64,000 nt of DNA from Chryseobacterium daeguense DSM 19388 (GCF_000430825.1 NZ_AUMT01000004.1:248001-312000); one strand, 5' to 3'. Numbered from the stretch's first letter, positions 25,381-33,661 are shown. A program made the numbers and translations. Notes: generated by a model from the letters alone, not told the origin.

Positions 25381-25396
25381 TGGCACAGTAATTGTT
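25381..25396 (+). promoter_or_regulatory. Candidate sigma-54 promoter in front of no gene
   Basis: TGGCAC followed by ten-base spacing from GG to a GT that replaces the usual GC (TTGT instead of TTGC). The bases before it (TAACTTTG at 25375) also match the ordinary -7 consensus, so either sigma factor could read it. Initiation would be near 25390 (housekeeping) or 25406 (sigma-54). Confidence 0.45.
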
Positions 25397-25405
25397 TATT
25401 CTATT

Positions 25406-25472
25406 GCGATTCTCATGTTTAATTTGAGTTTTCATGGTTATTAGTTTTTACCCAGCTTCGGCTGGGTTTTTT
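25406..25472 (+). ncRNA. Candidate small RNA, about 65-85 nt
   Basis: A promoter-like site at 25375-25396 is followed about 55-80 bases later by a perfect terminator (acccagc, ttcg loop, gctgggt, then T6). No credible reading frame lies between, and the flanking genes are both on the minus strand, so the transcript would be independent. The motif atggttattagttttt just before the terminator stem also occurs after rpe (near 22112). Existence of the RNA is an inference. Confidence 0.4.
25450..25472 (+). terminator. Orphan intrinsic terminator with UUCG-type loop
   Basis: acccagc ttcg gctgggt followed by tttttatt. It is the strongest hairpin in this 316-bp gap, and no plus-strand gene precedes it. 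Confidence 0.85.
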
Positions 25473-25586
25473 ATTAACCGTTATTTCCCCAAAATTCATA
25501 CCTAACTCTTGGATTACCAAATAATTAAACCACTGTTTAATAATTTGATCAGGTTAGGATTAAGAATCATTAATATTAGAATTTAA

Positions 25587-26513
25587 TTATTTTTGTGAAA
25601 TTTCTTCCGCCTCTTCCATCAGCTTAATGTAGGTAGAATATCTCGAATGTTGAATCTCTCCGGTTTCAAGAGCATCAATAACGGCGCATTTCGGTTCATT
25701 GATGTGCATGCAATTATGAAATTTACATTCTTCTCTTTTTTTGAAGATTTCCGGAAAATAATGCTGTACTTCTTCTTTTTCTATATCAATCATCGCAAAT
25801 TCGCGAACACCGGGTGTATCAATTACGTTTCCGCCAAAATCCCAAAAATGCATTTGCGCAAAAGTAGTTGTATGCTTACCTTTTAAATGAGTATCGGAAA
25901 TTTCTGAAGTTTTTAAATTAAGATCGGGCTGCAAAGCATTTACCAGCGTAGATTTTCCACAACCTGAGTGCCCGAAAAAAACAGAAGTTTTATCTTTAAG
26001 AATATCCTGAAGCTGGTCTAAGTTCAACCTGGAATAAGAAGATATTTCTAATGTCTGATATCCAATTTCCTTGTAAAGAAATTCTATATCTTTTACGATT
26101 TCGATTTCTTCTTCAAGTAAAACATCAATTTTATTGAATAAAATTAATGGTGTAATATTATAAGCTTCACAACATGCCAGAAATCTGTCCAGAAAACCCA
26201 GAGATGTTTCAGGATGCTTTAATGTAAAGATAAAACATGCCAGATCAATATTGGAGGCAATAATATGAGCTTCTTTTGAAAGGTTTACGGATTTTCTGAT
26301 CAGGTAATTTCTACGCGGTTCTATTTTGGTAATCCAGGCGATATCGTCCTGTTCAAGCTGAAATTCAACGAAATCCCCTACTGCAAGCGGATTGGTAAGC
26401 CTCGTTTTGATTAATTTAAATTTGCCCCGGATTCTGGCCTCGAAGATTTTATCGGTTTCCAATTCCAAAACCTGATACCAGCTTCCCGTAGATTTAATGA
26501 TTTTACCTTTCAT
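25587..26513 (-). CDS. rsgA: Ribosome small-subunit-dependent GTPase A
   Basis: A 308-residue circularly permuted GTPase that matures the 30S subunit. Order of parts: N-terminal OB fold (MKGKIIKSTGSWYQVLE), then G4 (LFNKIDV), G1 (FFGHSGCGKSTLVN), G3 (IDTPGVREFA), and a C-terminal zinc motif (CKFHNCMHINEPKCAV). The permuted G4-G1-G3 order is the diagnostic trait. A TAnnTTTG box lies just upstream. Confidence 0.97.
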   Translation of the reverse strand: MKGKIIKSTGSWYQVLELETDKIFEARIRGKFKLIKTRLTNPLAVGDFVEFQLEQDDIAWITKIEPRRNYLIRKSVNLSKEAHIIASNIDLACFIFTLKHPETSLGFLDRFLACCEAYNITPLILFNKIDVLLEEEIEIVKDIEFLYKEIGYQTLEISSYSRLNLDQLQDILKDKTSVFFGHSGCGKSTLVNALQPDLNLKTSEISDTHLKGKHTTTFAQMHFWDFGGNVIDTPGVREFAMIDIEKEEVQHYFPEIFKKREECKFHNCMHINEPKCAVIDALETGEIQHSRYSTYIKLMEEAEEISQK

Positions 26514-26527
26514 ATATTAAGATGCTG

Positions 26528-26535
26528 CAAATATA
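26528..26535 (-). promoter_or_regulatory. Candidate -7 box of rsgA
   Basis: Minus-strand TATATTTG, an exact consensus match 15 bp before the ATG. Confidence 0.45.
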
Positions 26536-26549
26536 TGAATTTAGAAAAT

Positions 26550-26628
26550 AGAAATTAGGGCTTAAGATTTAGTAAAATTCATGAAAATATATGTTCAACT
26601 CTAACTAAACTCTAAGCCCTAAATTTCT
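26550..26628. repeat. Inverted repeat between rsgA and DAHP synthase genes
   Basis: Arms 26550-26572 (agaaattagggcttaag...) and 26605-26628 are reverse complements with about three differences. The loop is 32 bases. It has no T-run and lies close to the -7 box of rsgA. Confidence 0.7.
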
Positions 26629-26642
26629 AAAACCTCAATCTA

Positions 26643-27722
26643 CTACCTTTCAATCATAATATTATTCTGAACTTCAATAGACTCTTCATGAATGGCTTTG
26701 AAAACTTTTTCAATAAATTCTGGCGACATTCCTGTTTCTGAAGCTTTTTGAGTGGCATATTCCGTAATTACTTTCCAACGTTCCGGCTGGAAAATAGCAA
26801 TATCATTCTCTTTTTTAAGCTTACCAATTTTCTCGGAAATTTTCATTCTTTGCGAAAGAAGGTCAATGATCTGGAAGTCAATATCTGAAATTAAGGTTCT
26901 GTGGCGTCCCATATCCCCTTCGAATCCGGCTAAATCGGTGCTTCTTACTTTTAAATTACCAATCATCTCTGCTAGAACTTCCGGGGTAATCTGCTGTGCC
27001 GCATCACTCCATGCTTCATCCGGATTAGAGTGAGTTTCGATGATAGCTCCTTGATAACCAACGTTTAATGCTTCCTGTGTAATATCTGCAAGACCGGTTC
27101 TGTTTCCGCAAATATGGGAAGGGTCAATCAGCATCGGGATATCCGGAAACTGGCTTTTAAAATCCAATGCAATCTGCCAGTTGGGATTGTTTCTGTATTT
27201 TGTTTTTTGGTACGTGGAAAAACCTCTGTGAATAACCCCTAATTTTTTAATATCCTGACCAAGAAGCCTTTCCAAAGCACCAATCCATAAAGCAAGATCC
27301 GGATTTACAGGATTTTTAACAAAAACGGGCTTATCCGTTCCCCTCAAAGCCATGGCTATTTCCTGGACCGTAAAGGGATTCACCGTTGATCTGGCTCCGA
27401 TCCACAAAACATCAACATCTGCTTCTAAAGCGGCAAAAACGTGATGCGCATTAGCAACTTCTGTAGCCGTTTTGAAGCCATACTCTTCCTTTACTTTTTT
27501 CAGCCAGTTAAGACCAATTACTCCTACTCCTTCGAATCCGTTAGGCTTCGTTCTGGGTTTCCATATTCCTGCACGGAAAATAGGGACCTGCGCATTGGTT
27601 TCCCGGATTCTTCTTGCCGTTTCCAGCATCTGAGTTTCACTTTCCGCACTGCATGGGCCCGCAATCATCAATGGCTGTGAAAACTCATTGATCCAGTTAT
27701 TTGTTAGTTCTTTTAGATTCAT
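26643..27722 (-). CDS. Bifunctional DAHP synthase/chorismate mutase
   Basis: A 359-residue aromatic amino-acid enzyme. Residues 1-260 are a type I DAHP synthase of the KDPG-like (AroA-beta) group: MIAGPCSAESETQ, FRAGIWKPRT, LWIGARST, KNPVNPDLALW, IDPSHICGNR. Residues about 265-355 are a type II (AroQ) chorismate mutase helix bundle: RHRTLISDIDFQIIDLLSQRM, then KIGKLKKENDIAI. This fusion order (DAHPS then CM) is common in Bacteroidota, and the mutase part commonly mediates feedback by chorismate products. No tryptophan or tyrosine operon genes are next to it. Confidence 0.95.
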   Translation of the reverse strand: MNLKELTNNWINEFSQPLMIAGPCSAESETQMLETARRIRETNAQVPIFRAGIWKPRTKPNGFEGVGVIGLNWLKKVKEEYGFKTATEVANAHHVFAALEADVDVLWIGARSTVNPFTVQEIAMALRGTDKPVFVKNPVNPDLALWIGALERLLGQDIKKLGVIHRGFSTYQKTKYRNNPNWQIALDFKSQFPDIPMLIDPSHICGNRTGLADITQEALNVGYQGAIIETHSNPDEAWSDAAQQITPEVLAEMIGNLKVRSTDLAGFEGDMGRHRTLISDIDFQIIDLLSQRMKISEKIGKLKKENDIAIFQPERWKVITEYATQKASETGMSPEFIEKVFKAIHEESIEVQNNIMIER

Positions 27723-28173
27723 TATTTTAAATTTATTTTATTCTTATTGATTTAATTAAATAGCAAAAGCCTTATAAAGTTACTTTATAATTCTTTTCAA
27801 AAAAAGCCGTTAAAATTTTAAAGGAATCAGGAATTCAAATAGGATTTATTCCTGTTATTTTTTGGAAAGAAATTCAGTTAACAATACCAATAATAAAATC
27901 GGTAATATTTTCTGAAATTTCTAAAATAGGTAAACGTAAAGCCAAAATTGCCGCTAAAGAAATTAGCGGGTGTAAAAGTAGACATGGATGTAAGTGATAA
28001 ATTCTCCACTGCTGTTCGTCTATTTCTAGCTTTTATATTAAAATTTGATTCTAATGAAATTTGATTTTTCTTAAAATCTTCGACAAATATATAAAAATTA
28101 TTAAAATAAGCTTTCAATTAAACCTGAAATTTAACTTTGTCAAAGATTTTCAACGTTTACAAAGTACTTTAAA
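27723..28173. other. Intergenic gap, 451 bp, with a possible gene remnant
   Basis: AT-rich throughout. On the minus strand, 27874-28032 is an open frame of 52 codons that reads like protein (EQQWRIYHLHPCLLLH then ISLAAILALRLPILEISENI) but has no start codon and a stop just upstream, so it may be the tail of a decayed membrane protein. A longer minus-strand frame in 27878-28117 has poor composition and I do not call it. Nothing else is seen. Confidence 0.4.
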
Positions 28174-28805
28174 TCACGTCAAATCAAATCTCATTAAATC
28201 ATCAAGATCTTTAAGAAGAGGATTTTTTTCGGTGAATTTTTCGAAGATTTTTCTTTTAGTCATCACCTCTACTTTTAGATTTTCAAAATCTCTTTTGTAT
28301 TCTATTTCAATAGAAAAGTTGTGAACTTTAGTTTTAAAATGATTAAAAAACTCTCTGCTTACCTTATCAAATTCCACTTTTGCAGAATCTGAAGGGTATG
28401 AAATCGTTATTTGATTTTCACCGGATTTTACGAGCTTAAAAGTTTTAATAGCATTAAAAACGAACGTATCTTTTGCCTGAAGCTGTTTCAGTAAAAGATT
28501 CCATTCCATCTGGAGATCTGTTTCGGTAAAATGGTTTTGAGGCAGGTTTTCAGTAGTAACAACGGTACTTTCTTCTTCTTCCGGCTTATCTTCTTTATTC
28601 AAAAAAGCATTGATACTGAATCCTGTAGAAATGACCTGTTTAGTTAAAGGCTTAGTCGTTTTCTTGATCTCAATTTCCTGCGGCCGGTTGATAACAGCAA
28701 CAGCTGGCTCAGGCTTTTCTATTTTTTTTTCCTGAGGTTTTTCTGCAATTTTAAGCTCCTGCTTTTCATGAAGAAAGGGAGCTAATATTATAAACTTTTT
28801 TTTTT
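28174..28805 (-). CDS. dnaX: DnaX C-terminal (tau-specific) region in the -1 frame
   Basis: Continues without a stop from the A10 tract (28796-28805) to 28174 in the frame one base back from the main dnaX frame. It begins KFIILAPFLHEKQELK, passes through a Lys/Glu/Pro-rich linker (IAEKPQEKKIEKPEPA, RPQEIEIKKTTKPLTK), and ends in a compact helical domain (MEWNLLLKQLQAKDTFVFN, RKIFEKFTEKNPLLKDLDDL), the layout expected of the polymerase-binding end of tau. No ATG starts this part. A TTG at 28602 lies inside it, but the protein-like sequence extends well upstream. With a -1 shift, the joined product would be about 566 residues. Confidence 0.8.
28754..28783 (-). promoter_or_regulatory. Stem-loop 12 nt downstream of the dnaX A10 tract
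   Basis: On the minus strand AGCTCC (28783-28778) pairs with GGAGCT (28759-28754), with an inner CTTTC/GAAAAG pairing. It lies 12 bases past the slippery run, so it may act as a frameshift stimulator. Confidence 0.5.
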
Positions 28806-29873
28806 AGAAATATCCTGATTAGCAGTAAGTGAAGACAGCTGCATTAAAGCAATTTCTACTGTAAGTCTCGGGTTTTTGGAATTTTTGTAGTTAATATCTG
28901 CATGATTACAGATTTCAACAGCATCGATCAGCTGTTGAGGATTCCAGTTCTGAGCCTGCTGTACAAATTTATTTTTCGTCTGTTCCCCGACTTCAATAAG
29001 ATCAATGGTAGCCGCATTTTGAGCCATCATAAGATCTCTGAAGTGATTTCCCAGCCCGGCAATAAAAATATGTGGATCAAAACCTCTTTTTACAATTTCA
29101 TTAAATGCAAAAAGCACTTCCGGAATTTTATTTTGTTTGGCTAAATCTACAATATTAAGATACTGATCATAATCCAGAATATTTAATACTTCTGCAGCTT
29201 TGGCGAGTGTAATGTTTTTCTGGGAAAAGGTAGAAAGCCTGTCAAAAATGGACAATGCATCTCTTAAGGCACCATCTGCTTTTTGAGCAATTAAATATAA
29301 AGCATCATCTTCATATTGGATATTCTCTTTCTGGGCAATGTTTCTAAGATGCCCCTGAATATCTTCAATTACGATCCTTTTGAAATCGTAGATCTGACAA
29401 CGTGATAAGATTGTCGGGATGATTTTATGCTTTTCAGTGGTCGCCAGAATAAAAATAGCGTGAGCCGGCGGCTCTTCAAGTGTTTTAAGGAATGCGTTGA
29501 AGGCCGCAGACGAAAGCATGTGAACCTCGTCTATGATATATACTTTGTATTTACCAACCTGTGGAGCGAAACGAACCTGGTCTATCAGTTCTCTGATATC
29601 ATCTACCGAGTTGTTGGAAGCTGCATCCAGCTCATAGATATTGTAAGCGAATCCGTCTTCTGAAACAGAGCCGTCTTTTTCATTGATTTTTCTTGCTAAA
29701 ATCCTGGCACATGTAGTTTTTCCAACACCTCTGGGGCCGCAAAACAGTAAAGCCTGAGCTAGCTGATTTTCTCCGATCGCATGTTCTAAAGTATCCGTAA
29801 TATGAGATTGCCCAACAACAGTGTCAAACTCTTGTGGACGATACTTTCGTGCAGATACGATAAAATTTTCCAT
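28788..29873 (-). CDS. dnaX: DNA polymerase III gamma/tau subunit, main frame
   Basis: AAA+ clamp-loader ATPase, 361 residues in the genome-encoded frame. Walker A is FCGPRGVGKTTC; Walker B/DEAD-like is IIDEVHMLSSAAFNAF; sensor 1 is LATTEKHKIIPTILSRCQ, with the Arg finger in SRC. The four-cysteine zinc module of E. coli DnaX is absent: between ARKIN and ELDAASNNSV there is only a short acidic linker. The frame ends SKKKSL at a stop just past a run of ten A, giving a gamma-like protein; the tau-like extension is in the -1 frame downstream. Domain III of the collar is present (DLMMAQNAATIDLIE to the end). Confidence 0.93.
   Translation of the reverse strand: MENFIVSARKYRPQEFDTVVGQSHITDTLEHAIGENQLAQALLFCGPRGVGKTTCARILARKINEKDGSVSEDGFAYNIYELDAASNNSVDDIRELIDQVRFAPQVGKYKVYIIDEVHMLSSAAFNAFLKTLEEPPAHAIFILATTEKHKIIPTILSRCQIYDFKRIVIEDIQGHLRNIAQKENIQYEDDALYLIAQKADGALRDALSIFDRLSTFSQKNITLAKAAEVLNILDYDQYLNIVDLAKQNKIPEVLFAFNEIVKRGFDPHIFIAGLGNHFRDLMMAQNAATIDLIEVGEQTKNKFVQQAQNWNPQQLIDAVEICNHADINYKNSKNPRLTVEIALMQLSSLTANQDISKKKSL
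28796..28805 (-). other. A10 slippery tract in dnaX
   Basis: Ten consecutive A on the coding strand, preceded by TCT and followed by GTTTATAA. The zero frame reads AAA AAA AAA AGT TTA TAA; re-reading one A gives AAG TTT ATA and a long open frame. The run contains the sequence A AAA AAG used for frameshifting in E. coli dnaX. Confidence 0.75.
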
Positions 29874-29975
29874 TGGCCAAAAATAAGAAATATAGTTCTA
29901 ATTTAAAAATGAAAAGGATTCAAATTATCAACAAAAAACTTAATTATTGGACAATAGGAAAATTTTTTCTCATCA

Positions 29976-30605
29976 TTATTTTTCTTCGTAAGCGAAATCT
30001 ATAATCTCTACTATGGCTTTTTCAATTTCTCTTCTTCCTTCTTCGGATTTCAGATCAATTCCGCAAAATACGCTTGCATTGTAGCTGGTGTAAAGATTAA
30101 GGTAATATGCTCCTGAAACCAAAAGTGCTGCAATAGCACGGTATCTCACTGCCTTATCTTTGAAATGAGGATCTACAATATTAGTAAAAAGCTGTTCTCC
30201 CATCTCTTCTCTTTCGTCCGCCACTTTTTTCAAAATAGGTTTTCCTTCCGAAAGCCCCCAAAGGATGATTTTCTGAAGCTCTTTATTTTTCTTAATATGT
30301 TCGAACTGGTTGAGAATAGCCACTTTGGAAAGTTCCTTTCCTCCGTCGGAAATATCTACATGAAGATTTTCCTGGTTCATTTTGCTCCAGTAATCCTGAG
30401 TTCTGATATACTCATCTATAAGCTTCTCGGTACTCCCGAAATACTCATAAATGAGCTTTTTATCGAAACCGGCAACAGCGGCTATTTTACTCACTTTTAA
30501 TCCTGAATAGCCCTTTGTTCTTAAAATTTTACCAACTGCGGCGAGCAGTTTTTGTTTAGTTTTTTCTTTGTCCCTGATAGGACCCTGTACAACTTTTCTT
30601 GGCAT
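29976..30605 (-). CDS. TetR/AcrR-family regulator
   Basis: A 209-residue DNA-binding protein. The N-terminal HTH is at about 17-62 (KQKLLAAVGKILRTKGYSGLKVSKIAAVAGF then KLIYEYFGSTEKL), with the usual DKKLIYEYF recognition helix. The C-terminal ligand domain has no close family I recognise. Its gene begins six bases after the stop of the alpha-oxoamine synthase gene (which is upstream of it on the minus strand), so the two share a transcript and it probably controls that operon. Confidence 0.88.
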   Translation of the reverse strand: MPRKVVQGPIRDKEKTKQKLLAAVGKILRTKGYSGLKVSKIAAVAGFDKKLIYEYFGSTEKLIDEYIRTQDYWSKMNQENLHVDISDGGKELSKVAILNQFEHIKKNKELQKIILWGLSEGKPILKKVADEREEMGEQLFTNIVDPHFKDKAVRYRAIAALLVSGAYYLNLYTSYNASVFCGIDLKSEEGRREIEKAIVEIIDFAYEEK

Positions 30606-30611
30606 CTATTA

Positions 30612-31871
30612 TTATTTTTTTGCAATATGCAATTTTTTATTGATATCATCAAATGCATTGAGCGTTTTATCAAGATGTTCTTTCTCATGTGAAGCCGTTA
30701 CACTCATCCTTATTCTGGCATCTTTTCTCGCTACAGCAGGATACATGATGGGATTGGTATACACCCCGCGGTCCAAAAGCATTTTTCCTACATCCATTGT
30801 GATATGAGGATCCCCTATTTTTACAGGAATTACTGCCGAGCAGGTAGTTCCTGTTTCCATTCCCATATCATCCAATCCTTTTTTAAAGTAGTTTATATTT
30901 TCCCAAAGCTTTGTATGCAGTTGCGGCTCTTCGTCTATCAGATCAATAGCTTTTGTAATGCCCGCTGCTGTACCCGGAGCAATGGTCGCAGAAAATATCT
31001 GCTGGCGCGACTGGAACCTTATGAAATTAGTAAGCTTTTTATTAGCTATTACATAACCTCCCAGATTACCAAACGTTTTACTGAAAGTTCCTGTCATTAT
31101 ATCAATCTTATCCAGTAAGCCGGTATCTTCAATCGTACCTCTCCCCGTTTTGCCTAAAATACCAACACCATGAACATCATCTATCATTAAATAAGCATTG
31201 TATTTTTTTACTAATTTATAAATTTCTTCAATAGGTGCAGTATCTCCATCTTGAGAATAGACCCCGTCAATAACGACTAATTTTGTACGAAATTGATTTT
31301 CAGAAGTTTTTAATATATGTTCTAAAGCTTCCAAATTATTATGAGGAAATGTTTTTCTATTGGTAAGAATACATCCTTCATATACACTTGCATGCACAGA
31401 CATGTCTATGATTGCAATATCTTCTTTCTGAAGCAGTATCTGCAGAGTAGCGCTATTTGCGGTATACCCGGTAGTAAATGTAACCGCCTCATCCGGTGTA
31501 CGTCCAAAAAAAGCGGCAATTTTTGCCTCTAATTCATGATGGTAAGAATAATATCCTCCGATAAGAGGCGTAGCGGCAGAGCCTGCTCCAAATTTTTCAA
31601 TACCTTCTATTGCGGCCTTCTTCACCTTCGGGTGCTGGGTAAGTCCCAAATAATCACTCGTAACAAAGCTTACAAGCTCTTTTGTTACTTCTTCATCTGC
31701 ACCTACATTCATTACAGAACTGCATCCGGTATTGTTTTGTAATCTGTAACGGTGTCCATTCGTTTTCATATATTCTATAAAATCAAAATAGACATCTGCC
31801 CGCTGCATCATGTCATAGCCCGGAATATTTTCAAAATCCTTAAATGTTGCTGTTGTAAAGTCAATGTTCAT
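30612..31871 (-). CDS. PLP-dependent alpha-oxoamine synthase (AONS/KBL/SPT type)
   Basis: A 419-residue fold type I enzyme that condenses an amino acid with an acyl-CoA. Motifs: SDYLGLTQHPKVKKAA near residue 70, the FTTGYTANSA turn, IDGVYSQDGDTAPI, MIDDVHGVGILGKTGRG, and the PLP lysine in TGTFSKTFGNLGGYV. The N-terminus carries an extra segment of about 30 residues (FENIPGYDMMQRADVYFDF) compared with compact AONS. The substrate (pimeloyl-CoA, acetyl-CoA or palmitoyl-CoA) cannot be set from sequence alone; no biotin genes are adjacent. Sphingolipid-making serine palmitoyltransferase is possible in this phylum. Confidence 0.85.
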   Translation of the reverse strand: MNIDFTTATFKDFENIPGYDMMQRADVYFDFIEYMKTNGHRYRLQNNTGCSSVMNVGADEEVTKELVSFVTSDYLGLTQHPKVKKAAIEGIEKFGAGSAATPLIGGYYSYHHELEAKIAAFFGRTPDEAVTFTTGYTANSATLQILLQKEDIAIIDMSVHASVYEGCILTNRKTFPHNNLEALEHILKTSENQFRTKLVVIDGVYSQDGDTAPIEEIYKLVKKYNAYLMIDDVHGVGILGKTGRGTIEDTGLLDKIDIMTGTFSKTFGNLGGYVIANKKLTNFIRFQSRQQIFSATIAPGTAAGITKAIDLIDEEPQLHTKLWENINYFKKGLDDMGMETGTTCSAVIPVKIGDPHITMDVGKMLLDRGVYTNPIMYPAVARKDARIRMSVTASHEKEHLDKTLNAFDDINKKLHIAKK

Positions 31872-31897
31872 CCTTAATATGTTAGCTGTTAATATAA

Positions 31898-31905
31898 CAA
31901 ATATA
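31898..31905 (-). promoter_or_regulatory. Candidate -7 box of the alpha-oxoamine synthase operon
   Basis: Minus-strand TATATTTG, exact TAnnTTTG, 27 bp before the start. Confidence 0.45.
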
Positions 31906-32090
31906 CCATTATTAGTAAAGAAAATCGACGTATTTCCTAAGAAAATTTATTATGTATGAAATATTTTTATTAAAAACTCTTAAATAAGGGAGTTATTCAT
32001 AATATAACATGCTATTTAAGGTTAAAAAAATAAAGCTAAAATTACATGCAATTAGTTAAAAATTAAATGGTTAATTAACATATTTTATCA

Positions 32091-32852
32091 CTAAAAATGC
32101 TTCTGAAACCCTTCGTTAAAAGCTTTAACAGAATTTTTAACGTTCAGTTTTTCGAGAATATTTTGCCTGTGCCGGTTAACTGTATTGATACTTATGTGAA
32201 GAAAATCTGCTATTTCTTTGCTTGTAAAACCTTCCCCGATATACTCTAAAACTTCCAGCTCTCTCTTGGAAAGAATGTTTTTGTAAACAAGTTTATCTTC
32301 CTGAACAATTTTACCTTTCGCCATATTAATAATTAAGAAATCTGAGGGAAGATTGGATGCCTGATCCGGCGAAAAGTTATAGAGACAGAGCGCAAATCTC
32401 AACTTAAGATTATAAGGCGAATAAAAATAAAACATCCGGTGCTGTATAAAACGGTAATTATCCTTGCAGTCTTTCATCCTCATTCTTGACAGTACCATAA
32501 AATCATTCCGTTCTTCAAATTCAGTTGTTTCCAATAGCTTGAAAAAACGCATTTCGTGGATATATTTTTTTAGCTTGTCGTCCGGATGTATTTTTTTCAG
32601 GATTTCTTCTTCCCAAATGGATTCTATCACAGCAGGATTTTCTTTGAAATTCAAACCCAAATGCGAAGCTGCATTAGAAGTAAAAACAAAGCTTCTGTTA
32701 TGCTGCATATCACTCAGTACCGCTATAGAATTTTCTACTTTAGAGTAAGTGACAGCAATATTCTTATAGGTTTCAATATCAAGCCTGCAGACTTTATTCT
32801 GTTCCGAATCCTTTTGTAGCAGTGTTTCGTTCAGTGTTTTTAAAATGTCCAT
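32091..32852 (-). CDS. PAS-LuxR transcriptional regulator
   Basis: A 253-residue regulator. The N-terminal two thirds resemble a PAS-type sensor (VLSDMQHNRSFVFTSNAASHLG, and the IHPDDKL turn typical of PAS_3). A LuxR/GerE HTH is at about 190-250 (LSKRELEVLEYIGEGFTSKEIADFLHIS then INTVNRHRQNILEKL). No receiver domain, so it is not a classical response regulator. It sits divergently beside the DUF1349 gene, its possible target, although no operator is recognised. Confidence 0.85.
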   Translation of the reverse strand: MDILKTLNETLLQKDSEQNKVCRLDIETYKNIAVTYSKVENSIAVLSDMQHNRSFVFTSNAASHLGLNFKENPAVIESIWEEEILKKIHPDDKLKKYIHEMRFFKLLETTEFEERNDFMVLSRMRMKDCKDNYRFIQHRMFYFYSPYNLKLRFALCLYNFSPDQASNLPSDFLIINMAKGKIVQEDKLVYKNILSKRELEVLEYIGEGFTSKEIADFLHISINTVNRHRQNILEKLNVKNSVKAFNEGFQKHF

Positions 32853-32946
32853 AAAAATGGTTATTTATCAGTATTGATGTAATTCCGGATTAGTTTTACT
32901 TTTGCTAAATTAATAATTTACATTCAGTTGTATTTATCAAAAAAGA

Positions 32947-33594
32947 ATGAGGAGAATATTTTTTAGCTTATGTGTTTTATCTGCCTTTAGCAGAAGCAAT
33001 GCACAGACCCTGGATAAAATGTCATGGTTTAACGAACCTGAAAAATGGGAAATAAAAAACAACCGGCTTACCATGTTCGTAACCCCGCAAAGCGATTACT
33101 GGAGGATCTCCCATTATGGATTCACAGTGGATGATGCTCCTTTTTTGTACACTACTTACGGAGGAGAATTTGAAGCCAAAGTAAAAATCAGCGGGAATTA
33201 TAAGGCGAGATTTGATCAGATGGGAATTATGCTGAGAATTGATAAGGAAAACTACATCAAGGCCGGGATAGAATTTGTAGACGGAAAATACAATCTGAGC
33301 ACCGTGGTTACCCATAAAACAAGTGACTGGAGCGTTATTACGCTCGATAAAACTCCAGCAGACGTATGGATAAAAGCGGTAAGAAAGCTGGATGCTGTAG
33401 AGATTTTTTATTCTTTCGATGATAAAAATTACATCATGATGCGCAATGCTTATCTACAGGATAATTCTCCAGTGATGGTCGGTTTAATGGCCGCCTGCCC
33501 GGACGGAAATGGCTTCAATGCGGTTTTTGAAGATTTTAAAATGAAGCATCTCCCCGATGAACGCCGTCTGAAGTGGCTTCAAAACAACAAGTAG
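32947..33594 (+). CDS. DUF1349 family exported protein
   Basis: A 215-residue beta-rich protein with a short signal peptide ending near SNAQ. The core fits DUF1349 (concanavalin-like): MSWFNEPEKWEIKNNRLTM, FDQMGIMLRIDKENYIKAGIEF, TTYGGEFEAKVKI and VGLMAACPDGNGFNAVFEDF. This family is sometimes called regulation of enolase protein 1, but its function is unknown. The sandwich may bind carbohydrate. It is followed by two hairpins. Confidence 0.85.
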   Translation: MRRIFFSLCVLSAFSRSNAQTLDKMSWFNEPEKWEIKNNRLTMFVTPQSDYWRISHYGFTVDDAPFLYTTYGGEFEAKVKISGNYKARFDQMGIMLRIDKENYIKAGIEFVDGKYNLSTVVTHKTSDWSVITLDKTPADVWIKAVRKLDAVEIFYSFDDKNYIMMRNAYLQDNSPVMVGLMAACPDGNGFNAVFEDFKMKHLPDERRLKWLQNNK

Positions 33595-33630
33595 ATTGAA
33601 TTGAAATTCAATATAAAGTCAATTTTTATT

Positions 33631-33653
33631 TGCCTCTCAGAAATGGGAGGCTT
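33631..33653 (+). terminator. Hairpin after the DUF1349 gene
   Basis: gcctctca/tgggaggc stem (one G-T pair) with a gaaa loop, followed by ttttatat. Confidence 0.7.
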
Positions 33654-33661
33654 TTATATAT

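Larger units (their letters stand above)
25271..25586. other. Intergenic gap ndk-rsgA, 316 bp
   Basis: Holds the ndk promoter region, the candidate small RNA unit, and from 25473 an AT-rich stretch with no further feature I can name. Confidence 0.6.

Noticed and set aside
25434-25502. Short open frame MVISFYPASAGFF and on
   Set aside because: It runs through the terminator stem and T-run, so the reading frame is a chance product of the hairpin.
27878-28117. Minus-strand 79-codon frame
   Set aside because: Poor amino-acid composition (many Phe, Tyr, Asn), no homology I recognise, and a better-looking frame overlaps it.
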